NCBI RefSeq assembly: GCF_018143015.1
Contig: NC_054746.1
Coordinates: 26,054,464 to 26,118,463 of the forward strand
DNA: 64,000 bases
DNA from: Lytechinus variegatus
Lineage: Eukaryota > Echinodermata > Echinoidea > Temnopleuroida > Toxopneustidae
Direction: 5' to 3'
Part shown: positions 35,011 to 48,200 of the stretch, one piece after another
Layout of the letters: each line of letters begins with the position of its first letter
Numbering within the stretch: the first letter of the stretch is position 1
Position numbers and translations under genes: made by a program
Notes under the pieces: generated by a model
The model's database searches: none
What the model was told of the DNA's origin: nothing
Seen by the model: the letters and a program-made list of their open reading frames with translations, nothing else

Positions 35011-36260
35011 GATGTATAGGCCTATTGTTGTCTGATCCAACATCGGCGGAACCTAATTGAGTCATATTCGAAAGCAACCGTGTATACCGGGCACTGAACA
35101 CTGTGTATACCATTGGTTTCAGCCCCGATCCCCCATAGCATGTAGAGTGTGAAATTCACCCATACGGAACAAGACGGGGTCGGTGCCAATTAAAAACCCC
35201 AAGTATCACTGCAAACTAAAGTTTGCCTCCAGAAAAAGCTTTTGGCAAAAATAATAAGAATTAATCGCTCTCTTTATTACTTCTAAGCTACAAAAGCGGC
35301 ATATAAAATGATTGGAATTTATAATCCAAGGGTGACAACTGACATCAAGCCATCAACCATATCAGGTTGCGGAATCGCGATGGATCGCAGTCGTCGACGC
35401 GCCCATGTGTCATATAGCCCCTGGTGCATGCCCCCATAAATCCAGAGGCACATCACTGACCGGCTCCCCCCCCCCATCGGTTAAAAAAAATGTTGGTGTC
35501 ATGTGCACCCGGTGGTCTAATGAAGGTTTAATCGAAACTCACTATTTCCTATATCTTATGGGGGCTACTATAGGCCCTGTAAAATAGAACTATAGGATTC
35601 CTAATTCCTCGAATGCGCCTGTAGCCAGCTGGAGCTAGCTAACCGGGATATTATATATATTCCTATTTCGCGTCATTGATAGGCAAATAGATAATCGGCG
35701 TCTCATTAATGCTACATATTATTATTATTATTAATAGTTCGCATAAACTGAAGAAATATACCTTCAAAAAAAAATACTGAAATTTTAGCATGAGTCACTT
35801 CATAGAACTTATATACCAGTATACCTCACCCGATCATCAACTTTAATTCTTCTGGACGTAGAGTTTTGAAGTGACTTTTATATCAAATTACAAGTATTCT
35901 GCAACTATGGCCGAGGCTGTTTGTATATCTTTGCTCATGAACCTTGTAAACATGCTTGCCAAGTTAGGCCTTAAGCCCGATCTTCCGTCGATGTGTTTAT
36001 ACATTTATTCTTCTTCTTCTTCTTTCTGTTAGGTACAGACTGCCCGGTTGGCATATTATCGTACTTGTCCTCTTTTGTAGAGCAATAATTAGGCCTTAAC
36101 CATAAGTATATATCTCTATGGCCTAAATTCACAATGTCTTACCCCGAGGCAACATGGTAAAACCAATGTCAAACTTGTTTGCTCATATCTTTTTTTTCTC
36201 TCACGTTATGTTTTAGACACTACCATTAATAGTGGCCAATTAAAAAAAACTGTTGACGAC

Positions 36261-39200
36261 ATGGCAGTGTCCATCAGAGAAAAACAGATTGGTAAGTTGA
36301 AAAAATAAATTCTTTGTAAGTTTTTCTAAACATTTTATGTGGATAATCATAGCATAATTTTATGATCGGAACAAATATGTTCAGATGAACATAGCTTTGT
36401 TCACCATGTTTTGACAAGACATGTCATTACCGGACGAGTTGAGTGACTGTTGTCCCATGTATTATTTTTCGTGTGAGTTGTGACGTGGCTATTCTCGACT
36501 CTCGGCGTATTTGTTAAATTGTTTCTCACTCAGACTCGGTCTCGGCCTCACCCAAGCCAAGGGTTCATTACATCCTGCCTGTGGGGAATCTACAGATAGG
36601 ACTATGGTATGCCAATGCTGTACACAGCACACAATTTAAAAATCATTAAAATATCACTTTTGTGACCAAAAATACTAATTTCTATACAGTTGCAATTTAT
36701 TTTTCATTATTATTATAGTACTAGGTATGTGACTAAAAAAATGAAAATCATCAAATATGAATAAATTTGGTATCATTTGAAAGCTCTTAAAAAGACCTTT
36801 CAAATGATACCAAGAACTCTAATTTTCATAAAGAAATTATAAAGTTATTCCAGTTTAAGTCGCACATATTGTGGTCATTGTCTTATAATGTAAAGTCAAT
36901 GGAGTACAAAACGAATTTTGTGACCATTCTGAACCCATGTCTTCAACAGGCTCTAACTTTGTCTTTTTAGCCTTATGAAGTAATTTAGGTATAGGCCTAA
37001 TGGAAAGGTGAAAGAAGGCTCAATTGATGTGTAATCATTTCATCTTGTAATTTTTCTTATGTGTAAAATAAGTTCTTCTAATTGATTTTAATTAATTATG
37101 TAAATTACTCAAAATTCACAATTACTCGCCTCTTTTTTTGGCCAGATTATTCCAAGTATCAAGAGGGATAAAAATTAAGCTTTAATATATTCAATTCAGT
37201 TTTCAATGCATTTCTTACATTGTATTACAAAGGCCCTGTTTGAGCTCTCTGTTTTTAAAGAAAAATAAATAAATTCAAATTAATAGTTGAAGCCAAAAGA
37301 AAAGGAAAAGTGTGGTCTATTTCTTTCAAAACAAAACAAAAAACAACCAGGAAAACAGATATCAAAGCTCCAAACAAAAAACAGACACCAAAGCTCAAAA
37401 CAAACACTAAAAACAAGAGAAACAAAAGTGATACAAAAACTTGTACCAATCCCATCCCATTTTCCAGTTTAAAACACAACCCCCACCTGCACCCCTAATG
37501 AAAAAATAGTAAAGGAAATTTAAAAAAATAATAAAATTTATAAAATAGAAAAAAAATCATAAATACAGGAGTAAGACCCATCTGGAAATGAAATATTCTT
37601 TCCTCTGAGTTTTCATGTATTTTCTTACATGAGTGAAAAAAAATATACAAAAAAAATAACATAGTTCGTTAATTTTAATTTAATTAAAAAAAAAATCAAC
37701 ATTTCAGATATTCCCCTTTCAAAAGCAAATTCAGTCTCCAAATAATGAAGCATGACCAAAACCAAAAAACAATTGAAAAAATAAATACAAAAATCTAAAA
37801 AAGAAACAAAAAGAAATATTGAAAAAAATAAATAAACATAATTTTTACATTTTAATTAAAAAGTAAACATTTAAGATATTCCCATTTCAAAAGCAAATCC
37901 AGTCTCTGAGCCGGTGCGCCCATGCAAGGGCTCCAGGTGACACTGCACTCGTCATGATGGTTGCGTAGCACGCAACTCTCGTGGCAGTTTGCTATTTCTG
38001 ACAATCAATTTTGAGGAAGTAAAAAACAAATGATGGGATGTTTAGATTCGATTTATATTCACAACACACCTAGAAAAATATATGAACAAGCTGTTAAAAT
38101 AGGTTTAAAAACTGTCAAAACTTTCCTTCAGGGCCGGTCACGATGGGAGAGACAACATTAGACTTTCACATGATCCAAATCCATCTTCCATGCGTCCGAT
38201 CTTCAAAATATGACATCGGGGTGAAGGGGAATTTTCTCAGCTACGTCATCAGCGAAAATAAGCCAAATTGGCGAGAAACCGCCAAATCTACACCCATTTA
38301 AAGCCACCCCTTACAGAGCAACCCAAACTCGTTCTGAAACCGCTGCCGGGGCCACGGTATTGAGATCACATCGCGCGATAGTCACATACCTAATTATAGT
38401 ATAAAAACTTGGAAGTTGGGGGTAATTTTTGATTCACCAGAGCACTCGAAAACTTGAATTTTGGGCATATGTTTGTGTACGCCCCCTATTGGTGGTAAGT
38501 AATATGGCAAGACAATTGTAGATTTTCAATCTCTATTTTAATTAAGAAAAAATAATTTAAAGAATCAATCGAGCTAGCCAAGTTATATGATGAATAAATA
38601 GCAGTAATGAAACTACCCCAGAGGGCTCCCGGCCGCGTAACGGTCGGGAGCCCAGAATCGTACGTGCATTTTACCATACCTCACGGAGAAGCGAAAACTA
38701 CACGCTTCTCTGTGAGGTATGGTAAAATGCACGTACGATTCTGGGCTCCCGACCGCTACGCGGCCGGGAGCCCTCTGGTTCATAATGAAACCTGACAGTG
38801 TCAAAAAATCAAGCGTTTGTCCCAAAGAAAAAGAGAAAATAAGCCAAACAATGCCAACCTTATTTCACCACACAGGGAGGAGCAACAGAGAACAAGGTTA
38901 TATCATAACCTTGTTCATAGAATGAGTGTCTCGGCCTTGTAATTAAGTAGGCTATTTTTTTTTACATAGGCTATGAGTATGTGAGTATGACCTATGTATC
39001 GTGATAGCTATTTGCAAGTCTGCAACACACACTCAATCACATTGAAAATTTTTAGCATGAAGAAGCTAAACCAATTTTCAGACTCAGAGTAGTCTACTTG
39101 TTCTGCCTCTAGCAGCAGCTCTGGCATCTGCTTGCCTTGCTCTTGCCTTGCTTGGTTTGGCCTTGGGCTTAGACTTTGTTTAGTTTTAAAAAAATAAAGA

Positions 39201-42200
39201 AGTAAAGTTAGACCTATTCTAGAGAATGTTGCAGAAAAGTGCACAGACTTCGGCACCTCTTGAAGGCTTGAACTTTTGAGAATTTAATTTTGTTTTTTGT
39301 TTGTTTTTGTTCTTGAATTGAGGTTCACTTAACTCTGTATCGGTACTGTGTCTGTAGTTTATCCTGTTTTGTACCAAGAAATCTAATTTATTTCTATTGT
39401 CTAATTTTTGTAAATTAAAATAAATAGGTCTATGGCTATTTTGTGCTTTTTTTGTTTTAATTTACACTTATTTCAACTCTCTCTGTTTTTGAGTTTATTA
39501 CTATGATTCAACTCAATTTTTCCTCATAATCAACAAACATATAAACATACTATATGTTATACATAATATATCAAATAATTTTGCTTTAAAAAAAGAATAG
39601 CATTTTTAGTCATAAGAGAAAAGCTCTCAACTAAATAAAGTACAGTCCTATGTAAAAATATGCTACATAAAGACTTTATACATACCAGTCTCAAAAAAAT
39701 GTGGAATGTGCAATACCAGGAAAATTATTCCCTGCAATAAAATTTGTAAAGAACATGAGTGTAGGCAGTGGCAAAGGACAAACCTTATAAACGCCAACCC
39801 AAGATACTTAACATAATGGTAAAAATTGAAATAACAGAAATTATTTCCAGTAAAAATAAGACCGAACAAACCCTAGACAAACTATAATACCAACAAGAGC
39901 TTATGCATCAATACAAATAATTCTGACCGAGTAAACAATTTCATATATTTATTTTTTTAAACATTTAGTGATTTACTTTAAAACAAATTTCAGTTGGAAT
40001 CGAATTCCTACTGTAAGACTTATGGAATGCTAGTAGAGCACATCCCTGTGGATTTTGTTAGAATTTGATCATGAATAATAATGTTAAATTGCTAATGCAG
40101 CTGAAAATTTATGTTTAGATAAATGATTTTCAATTTGTTACAAATAGCAGTACCATATCATAAAATTTTTTCATGTATGAAGCGATGTGAATTAGAAATG
40201 TTGATTTATGATTTATTTTTGTACCAGCTGCTTTGAAGCGAATGCTGAATCTGAATGCAGTTCCGACAAAAGCTTCACTTGCAGAACCAGCATGGAAGGT
40301 AAAACAAATTATTTAATGAATATTGCTTTTGACCCACACCTACAAGTAATCATTCTCTAGTATACAAATAATGAATGTTTATGAGTACAATGGACAGAAT
40401 TCCTTATGAGGTGAAAGATGAAATGATCCATAATTTACGCCTCAATGAATGAAGTATTCTGTCCATTGCACAAATGATAAGAACAGTCATTATTTGGTTT
40501 ATATGACACCTAAAAATAGATTCTCTTTTATAATTATATGAAATTACTGAATTTATGAATGCAAATTATGCTCACTCAGTGCGAGCTTGGTCTGTTGATT
40601 GGCGCGTACATACAACATGTGCGCTGCATTCACAAGTAATTTATTTATGGTTCCTGCAGTCTTGATGCACACGTACAACAGACAAAATTGTATAGATCCT
40701 AAATTGCATGATGAATAGATCCAAAGTTGCATGGATGATGATGTCATTGTAAATGGGCTGAATGATCAATATCAAACAACCAATCAAATCACAAGGATCT
40801 ATCTAGGTGTCATATAAATCTAAATATTTAAAAAGTGGTTGTTACCAGTAGTTCTTGCTGGTTGGTTTCTTTTTTTTATTTGAAGTGATTGTCACTAGAC
40901 ACTAGATGATAAATAATATAAATAATGAAAAATCCCCTCTTTGCACCCAAAAGTATACAAAATACAATACAGAAGTACCTTCTTTTCTGATTGTTTATAT
41001 TTTATTTGATCATTTCATCATCATATCATTGTCTTCTTCCAATCTCTTCTGATCTACTTAGTATTGCTTATCCTCATGCCTGTGAACTTTATCATGATGG
41101 TCTACTAATTGGTATCAACATACAACTTTACCAATGTGTTTACAGGTGCTTGTATATGATCGCTTTGGCCAAGATGTTATATCTCCTCTTTTGTCAGTAA
41201 AGGAGCTCAGAGATATGGGAGTAACACTTCACTTGTGAGTTCATATACTTTTGATATTCAGCTGTTTTAGACATCACAGAGACTTGTGAATAAACATTGA
41301 CTACATGTATGTTTCTTGTTGTCAAGTAATGCATTAAGGCCATGTTTGGTTTATTATGAATTGTCAGGGATTAATGATTTTGCTGGCAGGATTCCAGTTT
41401 GACTATAAGGAGGTGCCTCATACCACTTTCTACCTCAGTTGCATGGATAGTCCAATTCACCATAGTTTGAAATTATCCAAGTCATCATGTTGTTGTGTAG
41501 TGCACTTTGTCCTTGATAAAGCTTTAAAATTTACCATCTTTATATTTAAATGCTTAATTATTCAAGTTGTTAAGCTAAACAAAACATTAACAAATTTTGA
41601 TGCATTTATGTTTCTAACTTTTTAGGTTACTACATTCTGATCGAGATCCTATACCAGATGTGCCGGCTGTGTATTTCGTCCTACCTACAGAAGAAAATGT
41701 TCAAAGAATATGTCAGGTATATGCCTCTTCATTTGAATACAATACTAGGCATCACATTAATATATATAAATATTTTTTTGTTTCATGAAATTTTCTGTTA
41801 TTGTTTGGAGCATAATTTTTCCATGTGACCACTATTTCATTAAACAACTGATATTGAATTATTTAGAGCTACAAAAACGTGTTTTTTTAATACTGTGTTA
41901 CCTCACAAATTTGTTTATTATTTTGATAGATTATTTCAGACATTTTATGTCTAATTTTTTATGTTATTTCCTCATGCAGGACTTCCAGAATCAGACTTAT
42001 GTAACATACTACTTGAATTTCATCTCAGCAATTTCTCGCCAGAGACTAGAAGACCTTGCCAGTGCTGCCCTTCAGTGTAATGCAGTTAGTCTTATATCTA
42101 AGGTGGGTAACTCTTTCTCTTGGCTTCATACGAGCTAGGAAAGCGCTGAAAAGTAACAAGCAAAGAATAATCTGGGCTATTTGGTATACTTTGCTTGAAA

Positions 42201-45200
42201 ACTCCAAGCAAGATATTTAAAGGGCTTGTATTGAGTCGTCATTAGCTGTCTCTATACCTGGCCATTTCTTGTCCCATCCCCTATTTGCAGGCCCTGTGTA
42301 TGTATATCATGTACCATTATAGAAGAGGCCTAATGTTTATAAGTGTACATAATAACAACGGTCCAATATCAGATCAAACAAGTGAATATTAGCACAAGGA
42401 TTCAATATCATATGAAATGATTTATCTCTGTTTTTTGCTTAAGAGGAAATATTGTAATGATCACAAATGTTTGTGTCTTGAGTAGTTTGTGAATAAAATA
42501 AGATTGCAGAACAATGGGGTTACTTATTTTATGGCATTGCCCACTTATTAGCACTCTCTGCATTTCAACTTTTTGATGTAACAGGAATTTACTTTCACAT
42601 AAAATGACTTAAGACATATCACGTTTATCCTCTAGCTATCAATCTGCATTACATATATGTTGAAGAGGTTTAGTTAAACTTATTTATAAATAGATTATTC
42701 ATTATCATTATGTTACAGGTTTTCGACCAGTATTTGAATTTTATCACCTTGGAAGACCACTTCTTCACAGTCAGACATCAAAACAGAGATTCAATATCAT
42801 ACCATGGTAAGTTAATATCAAACCAGTATCATTATGAAAGAGTCCAAAATCGTATGCCACATAGGCCCAGTATCAGATAGAACACGCCTGTATAAACACA
42901 GAGACTCATCATATATGGTCAGTCTCAAAGAATAATGTGGCAATACCATGACTGAGACTAAATATTTTCTCATTTAAGTCAGAGATTTGATATCCTTATA
43001 TGTTTATATTCTTTTGTAATATACAAAATGCAGACTCTGAGAAAGACAGTTAAAAGACACTGAGGTAAACATCATCCTTACTCTTGTCATTATTTCTTTC
43101 TTTCAGCTATCAATCGAAGTGATGTTAAAGACACAGAAATGGATACCATCATGGATACCATTGTTGATAGCCTCTTTTCATTCTTCGTTACCATGGGAAC
43201 AGTGCCTATCATCAGGTCTGCGAAGGGAAATGCAGCAGAGATGGTCGCAGAGGTAAGTACAATCACAGTTTGATAACTAACTTTGATGTGAAATATTTTT
43301 GAAGAATTGTTTCATGTGTAGTTTTGACACTTCAACTTATAAATAGAGAATGATCATTTGAAAAGGAAGAGGATTCTGATTACTTTCATTATTACCTTAT
43401 ATTTTCCAGAAACTTGACAAGAAGCTCAGAGAGAATCTGCGTGATGCAAGGAATAGTCTTTTTACAACAGATAGTGTTCAATCAGGTCAGATCAGGTGAG
43501 TATATAGGGAGTTGATTCTTGAAGAAATTACTCGAATTCAAGAGAGGCTGTAGGAATTCTCTAAGGTTTGACAACACATGGCACAACATAGCTTGGCAAC
43601 ATATTGTTAACAAAGGAAATATGAGGAGTAAATGGGCAATAAAATTGTAAGATCAGGAAGGTATTTTTTCCATCCCCTGACTGCAGAAAGCTATGAACCA
43701 TTAAAACTTCTAAAAAACGAATTCGTTGCAAAGAGTGATGTAATGAATTTATCAAACAATTTTACAATGAGAGTTACCAAAGAAAGTATGTAAAGCCCCC
43801 CGTTGTTTTATCATACGGAATAAGGATAAACTGTACTTTAGTCTTTAACCTACCAAAATCCATTTATAAGAGGGGTGACGTGGGATACTCATACCATTCA
43901 GTTTGTCTTCTTGCTTTCCAGGGACAATGTGAAACTCATAATGGTAATGAATTTGATGATGAAAATATTGCTATCTAACTAAATATGCAAAGTATGTAAA
44001 GTATCAATAACAAACTGCTCAGTTGAAGTGAAAGTTTGATATGAATTAAGAACCTCAAAAATTCCAATACCCTCTACCTGGCCAAACAAGTCAATTTTCT
44101 CAATGCTTATTCCCACTATCAGGTGTATCTCCAGATACAGGTGGATTTCCATATTAAAGCCTTTGGAATGAAGAAATTGTAGTAGTTGATATAACTAAAG
44201 AAGGACTTTGTAACATCAAAGATCCAATTGATATCAACATTTGATTGTATTTTTTATCATGGTCTGTGATAAAACAGTTATGCTCGATAATTTCGACAAT
44301 TGTATATTTTATGTTACAGAGTTCTAAGCTACAGACATCATGATTTATTCAATATTGTTCCGTGTTTTTCAACCAATTGTAGTTTTCAGCGCCCTCTCTT
44401 AGTGATCTTAGATAGGAACATGGATATGGCCACACCTCTCCATCATACATGGACATACCAGGCATTGTCACATGATGTACTGGTAAGCCAATCAGCTGCA
44501 GTATAGTATGCTTGTTATCTATGAGGACTGCTAGTTATAAGAGACCATCATTCATTTAGTATATCGTTAGTGATAGAGGTTCTTATGCGTCACAGTCCTT
44601 ATAAATTATGGTTGAACAGTGTTTGGAAATAACTTTAGAATTAATTCAACTATGAATTGGTAAATTTCATCATCTTCAAGGCATGAAATTTGTCAATTGT
44701 GAAATGCAAGACTGTCTCATGAAAGTTCTGAATATTTAGTTAATTGTGGCTATGGAAAGCTATTGTACAAATTTGTCATGCACACTGCCCTTTTATAGAC
44801 AAATAGCATGATTTGTCAAAGCAATGATTTATGACTGAGCATACATTATTTATCAACAGCAGCATGCTTCAATGATTACATTCTAAGTGCCGCATTATTG
44901 CATAGCTGGCATACTATTGGTGACATTTATTTTATACAATCACCTTTTTACGTAACATGACAAGGCGTACTTCATGTTTCTCTGTCTGTGATGTTCACTT
45001 TAAGATTCATTTTAATGTTATGAAATCAACAACTGGATTCTAAATCTAGATTTATACTCTTCACACTGTCATGATTAAGGCATTTATGATATTTCTTTTT
45101 TCCATCAGGACTTCCCAAAAAAATTGATAGAATTTGGATGATTGTGATTTTGACTATTCAAAAAAGGTTACTTGCATCATATTTTTTTTTCTTCATTGAT

Positions 45201-48200
45201 ATTGTTTGAATGAACAGGATTTGCAACTGAATAGAGTGACATTAGAAGAGACTGTACCAATCAGTAGTCCAGGTGGAGGGCCAGGAAGAACCAGGAAAAA
45301 GGTCAAGTCTTATGATCTCTCCTGCACAGACAAGTTCTGGATAGGACAAAAGGGAAAGTAAGTTAAAATCTCAGGTTAGATTCTGGGCCCCGTCTTTCAA
45401 AGAGTTGCGATTGATCCAATCAACCACAACTATGGAAAGCCAGCAACGTCAACATCTAAAATGCATGTTTGTTCAAAATACCTTCTTATGATGTATATTC
45501 ATACATTCATTGTTTTCTTGAAAATTCAGTATGCTGCTCTTTGTTTACAAATGACATTGTTTCTCGTAGAAAATATTATGACAATGATGGATTTCCATAG
45601 AATTGCAATTGATTGGATCAATTGTAACTCTTTGTAAGACAGGACACTGATGTATGCTTGTCTGGGATGGAGTTTAGGTTTGGCCTTGAGGCAAGCTTTT
45701 ATCAGCCTTGGCCTTAGCAGGAGTCGTATACATATAATGTAATGTGACAGCAATTCTTTTTTGTCAGTCTTGTGACATAGCACTTCTGACTTCATTCCTA
45801 TTTGTCTGTTGGTTCTTTTGTCTGTTCATTTGTCAGCCCATATTGAAGGTCATTGTCCATTGACTTTAGAATACTGTTTGTATTTGCCAAAATAAACATG
45901 TTTGGTAATTTTTTTCAAAATGAATGACCAGAACTATCCTGATTTGATTTCGTTTGTGACTCTTGTGCATTTGTTTTCCAACAGTCCATTCCCTGAAGTA
46001 GCTGAGGCAGTGCAGAATGAGTTAGATATTTACAGGGCTTCTGAAGATGAAGTGAAGAAACTCAAATCAGCTATGGTAAGTTAACATTTTGCATGTTTAT
46101 CATGCGAATGATCTTCATTGAAGTGGAAAGTTAAAGGTCAAGTACACCCCAACATCATCTCTACTCCCTGGGGTGTATCCTGGCCAGGCAACTCTATTGG
46201 TGCACACATACAAATCAGATCACATTGACATTCACCACATCCTACTGGGTATCCATTTAACACCTGGGTGGAGAGTGACAAATGTGGATAAGTGCCTTGC
46301 CAAAGGACATTTTTATCTGATTTCAATGGATATTGTATTGATTTGTTGTTTTATTTTGTGTGCATTGTTACATTCATAGAGTAGCATTATTGAACACTGA
46401 TATTCCTTTATGTTCATTTAGGGACTTGAAGGGGAAGATGAGGAAGCAATTAGTATGCTCTCAGACACGACAGCTAGATTAACTTCTGCAGTAAGGTAAG
46501 ACTTATGCTGATGATCCTGCTGCTGATGATGTTGATGATGTTGGTGATGGTGATGATGGTGATGATGATGATGATGAGTTGGAGAACATTCAGCAAAACA
46601 TAAACCACATCATAAATTAGTAGATATAACAACAAAAAATGATTTTCATGTTTTCTAAATTTGTTTTTGACCCCCTACCCTCTACAGCTCTCTTCCAGAA
46701 TTGCTTGAGAAGAAAAGACACATTGACATGCACATGAATATTGCCACTGCTCTTCTTGATCATATAAAGGTAAGAAGACTTGTTGGGAAGTTAGTGGAAG
46801 CTTGAATAATAAACTGTTAATGTATATGATTATGTTCGAATGGATAGAAAACCAGGAACTTAGGAGTTTTTTTTTAATTGAAGGTGTTTATTGTCATGAT
46901 ATAAAGATAATTGTTGCTGAACATTGCTGTGCATTGAATTCTACTGTGGTTCTGCCTGTATTTCATTCCTTCTATAGAGAGTGCAAAAGAGCCATTTCAC
47001 TTATTGATATACTTAAAGAGTAACTTCTAGCTTTTTAGAAGCTCAATTAATTTCCATTTAAGAACAAAAATTATTTTTACCTAGCATATGTCATTATTAA
47101 TGATGATACTTATATGTTAAGATTTAAAACACTTTTTACATGATTTTTATATTTCAAGGCCAGGAAACTGGATGTGTACTTTGAACTTGAAGAAAAGCTG
47201 ATGAGCAAACAGTTGTTAGATAAATCTTTGATGGATGTGATCTCAGATCCTGATGCTGGCTTACCAGAAGATAAGATGAGACTTTTCATTATATTCTACA
47301 TTTGCTCTCCATCAGTACCAGAGGTTAGTAATTTTGCTATTATTTGGATAAGAAATATAATTGACATTACAGGCAAATTCAATATCAAGAGCAAATTTAT
47401 TTGAATGGAATAAAAGAGCAAGACAAAAAAATCAGCAAAATGGGAAGTATATTGAAAAATTTAAAATTCTCAAGTACTGCATACTTTCATAAAACTCTGA
47501 TATGCATACTTGAGCAGATCGCAAATAAAAGAGCTGATGATGTCACATATTCCTTTGATAGTGCAATAAATAAGGAAAACTTGAGGATTGTATTTTTACT
47601 TGATTTTTTAGCATTGTTCATGATCTGTAGTATAACATAAATAGTCGAAGATCCTATTCAAAACTTACAGCCAAAAATCATGCTTATGAATGAAATCCAG
47701 TACACACACTGGCTGGGACATCATTCTCCTCCGGTGATATTTCAATTGTAATGTGATGTAACTTGCATTTAGTTATATGCCAGCAATCATATCTTTAATT
47801 ATATACAATAGTCTCATTCCTTTATAGTATTACTATTGTAATTATGATTATTATTTTATAGTCGGAAGTTGAGCAATACAGAACAGCATTAGAAGCAGCT
47901 GGCTGTAATCTAGCACCATTGGATTACATCAAGAGATGGAAGTAAGTTTAACATTATTTGGCAAATTCATGTTTTAAGTCACATTTCAGATCATTATAGG
48001 TATACAGATATTTACTATACATAATGTTTCTTCATTTCCCTGAGAATGAAGACAGCCAATATCCTAAAAAATGTCCCATTCTCGCATCTTCTGGTAATTC
48101 ATTTTTGCAACCATTTAAACATGCACAATAAGAATACATTGTAAGTATCATTATATTAAGTTTTGAAAAATACCACCAGATGAATTTCTTTCATACTTGT

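Larger units (their letters stand above)
32963..36216. other. Intergenic spacer between the UGT and SCFD1 genes
   Basis: The UGT 3' UTR probably occupies the first few hundred bases. The rest contains repeats listed separately (33020-33371, 33640-33840, 34797-35010). Between 35011 and 36216 nothing specific was recognised beyond a short TTC/TTCT run near 36010-36030 and ATT repeats near 35725. The SCFD1 promoter should lie in or near the last part of this spacer. Confidence 0.5.

Noticed and set aside
37287-37498. Lys-rich open frames in SCFD1 intron 1
   Set aside because: They come from an A-rich low-complexity block inside a transposon, with no recognisable domain.
38607-38825. Two open frames encoding nearly the same peptide on opposite strands
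   Set aside because: The coincidence is forced by the palindrome at 38618-38778 and is not evidence of coding.
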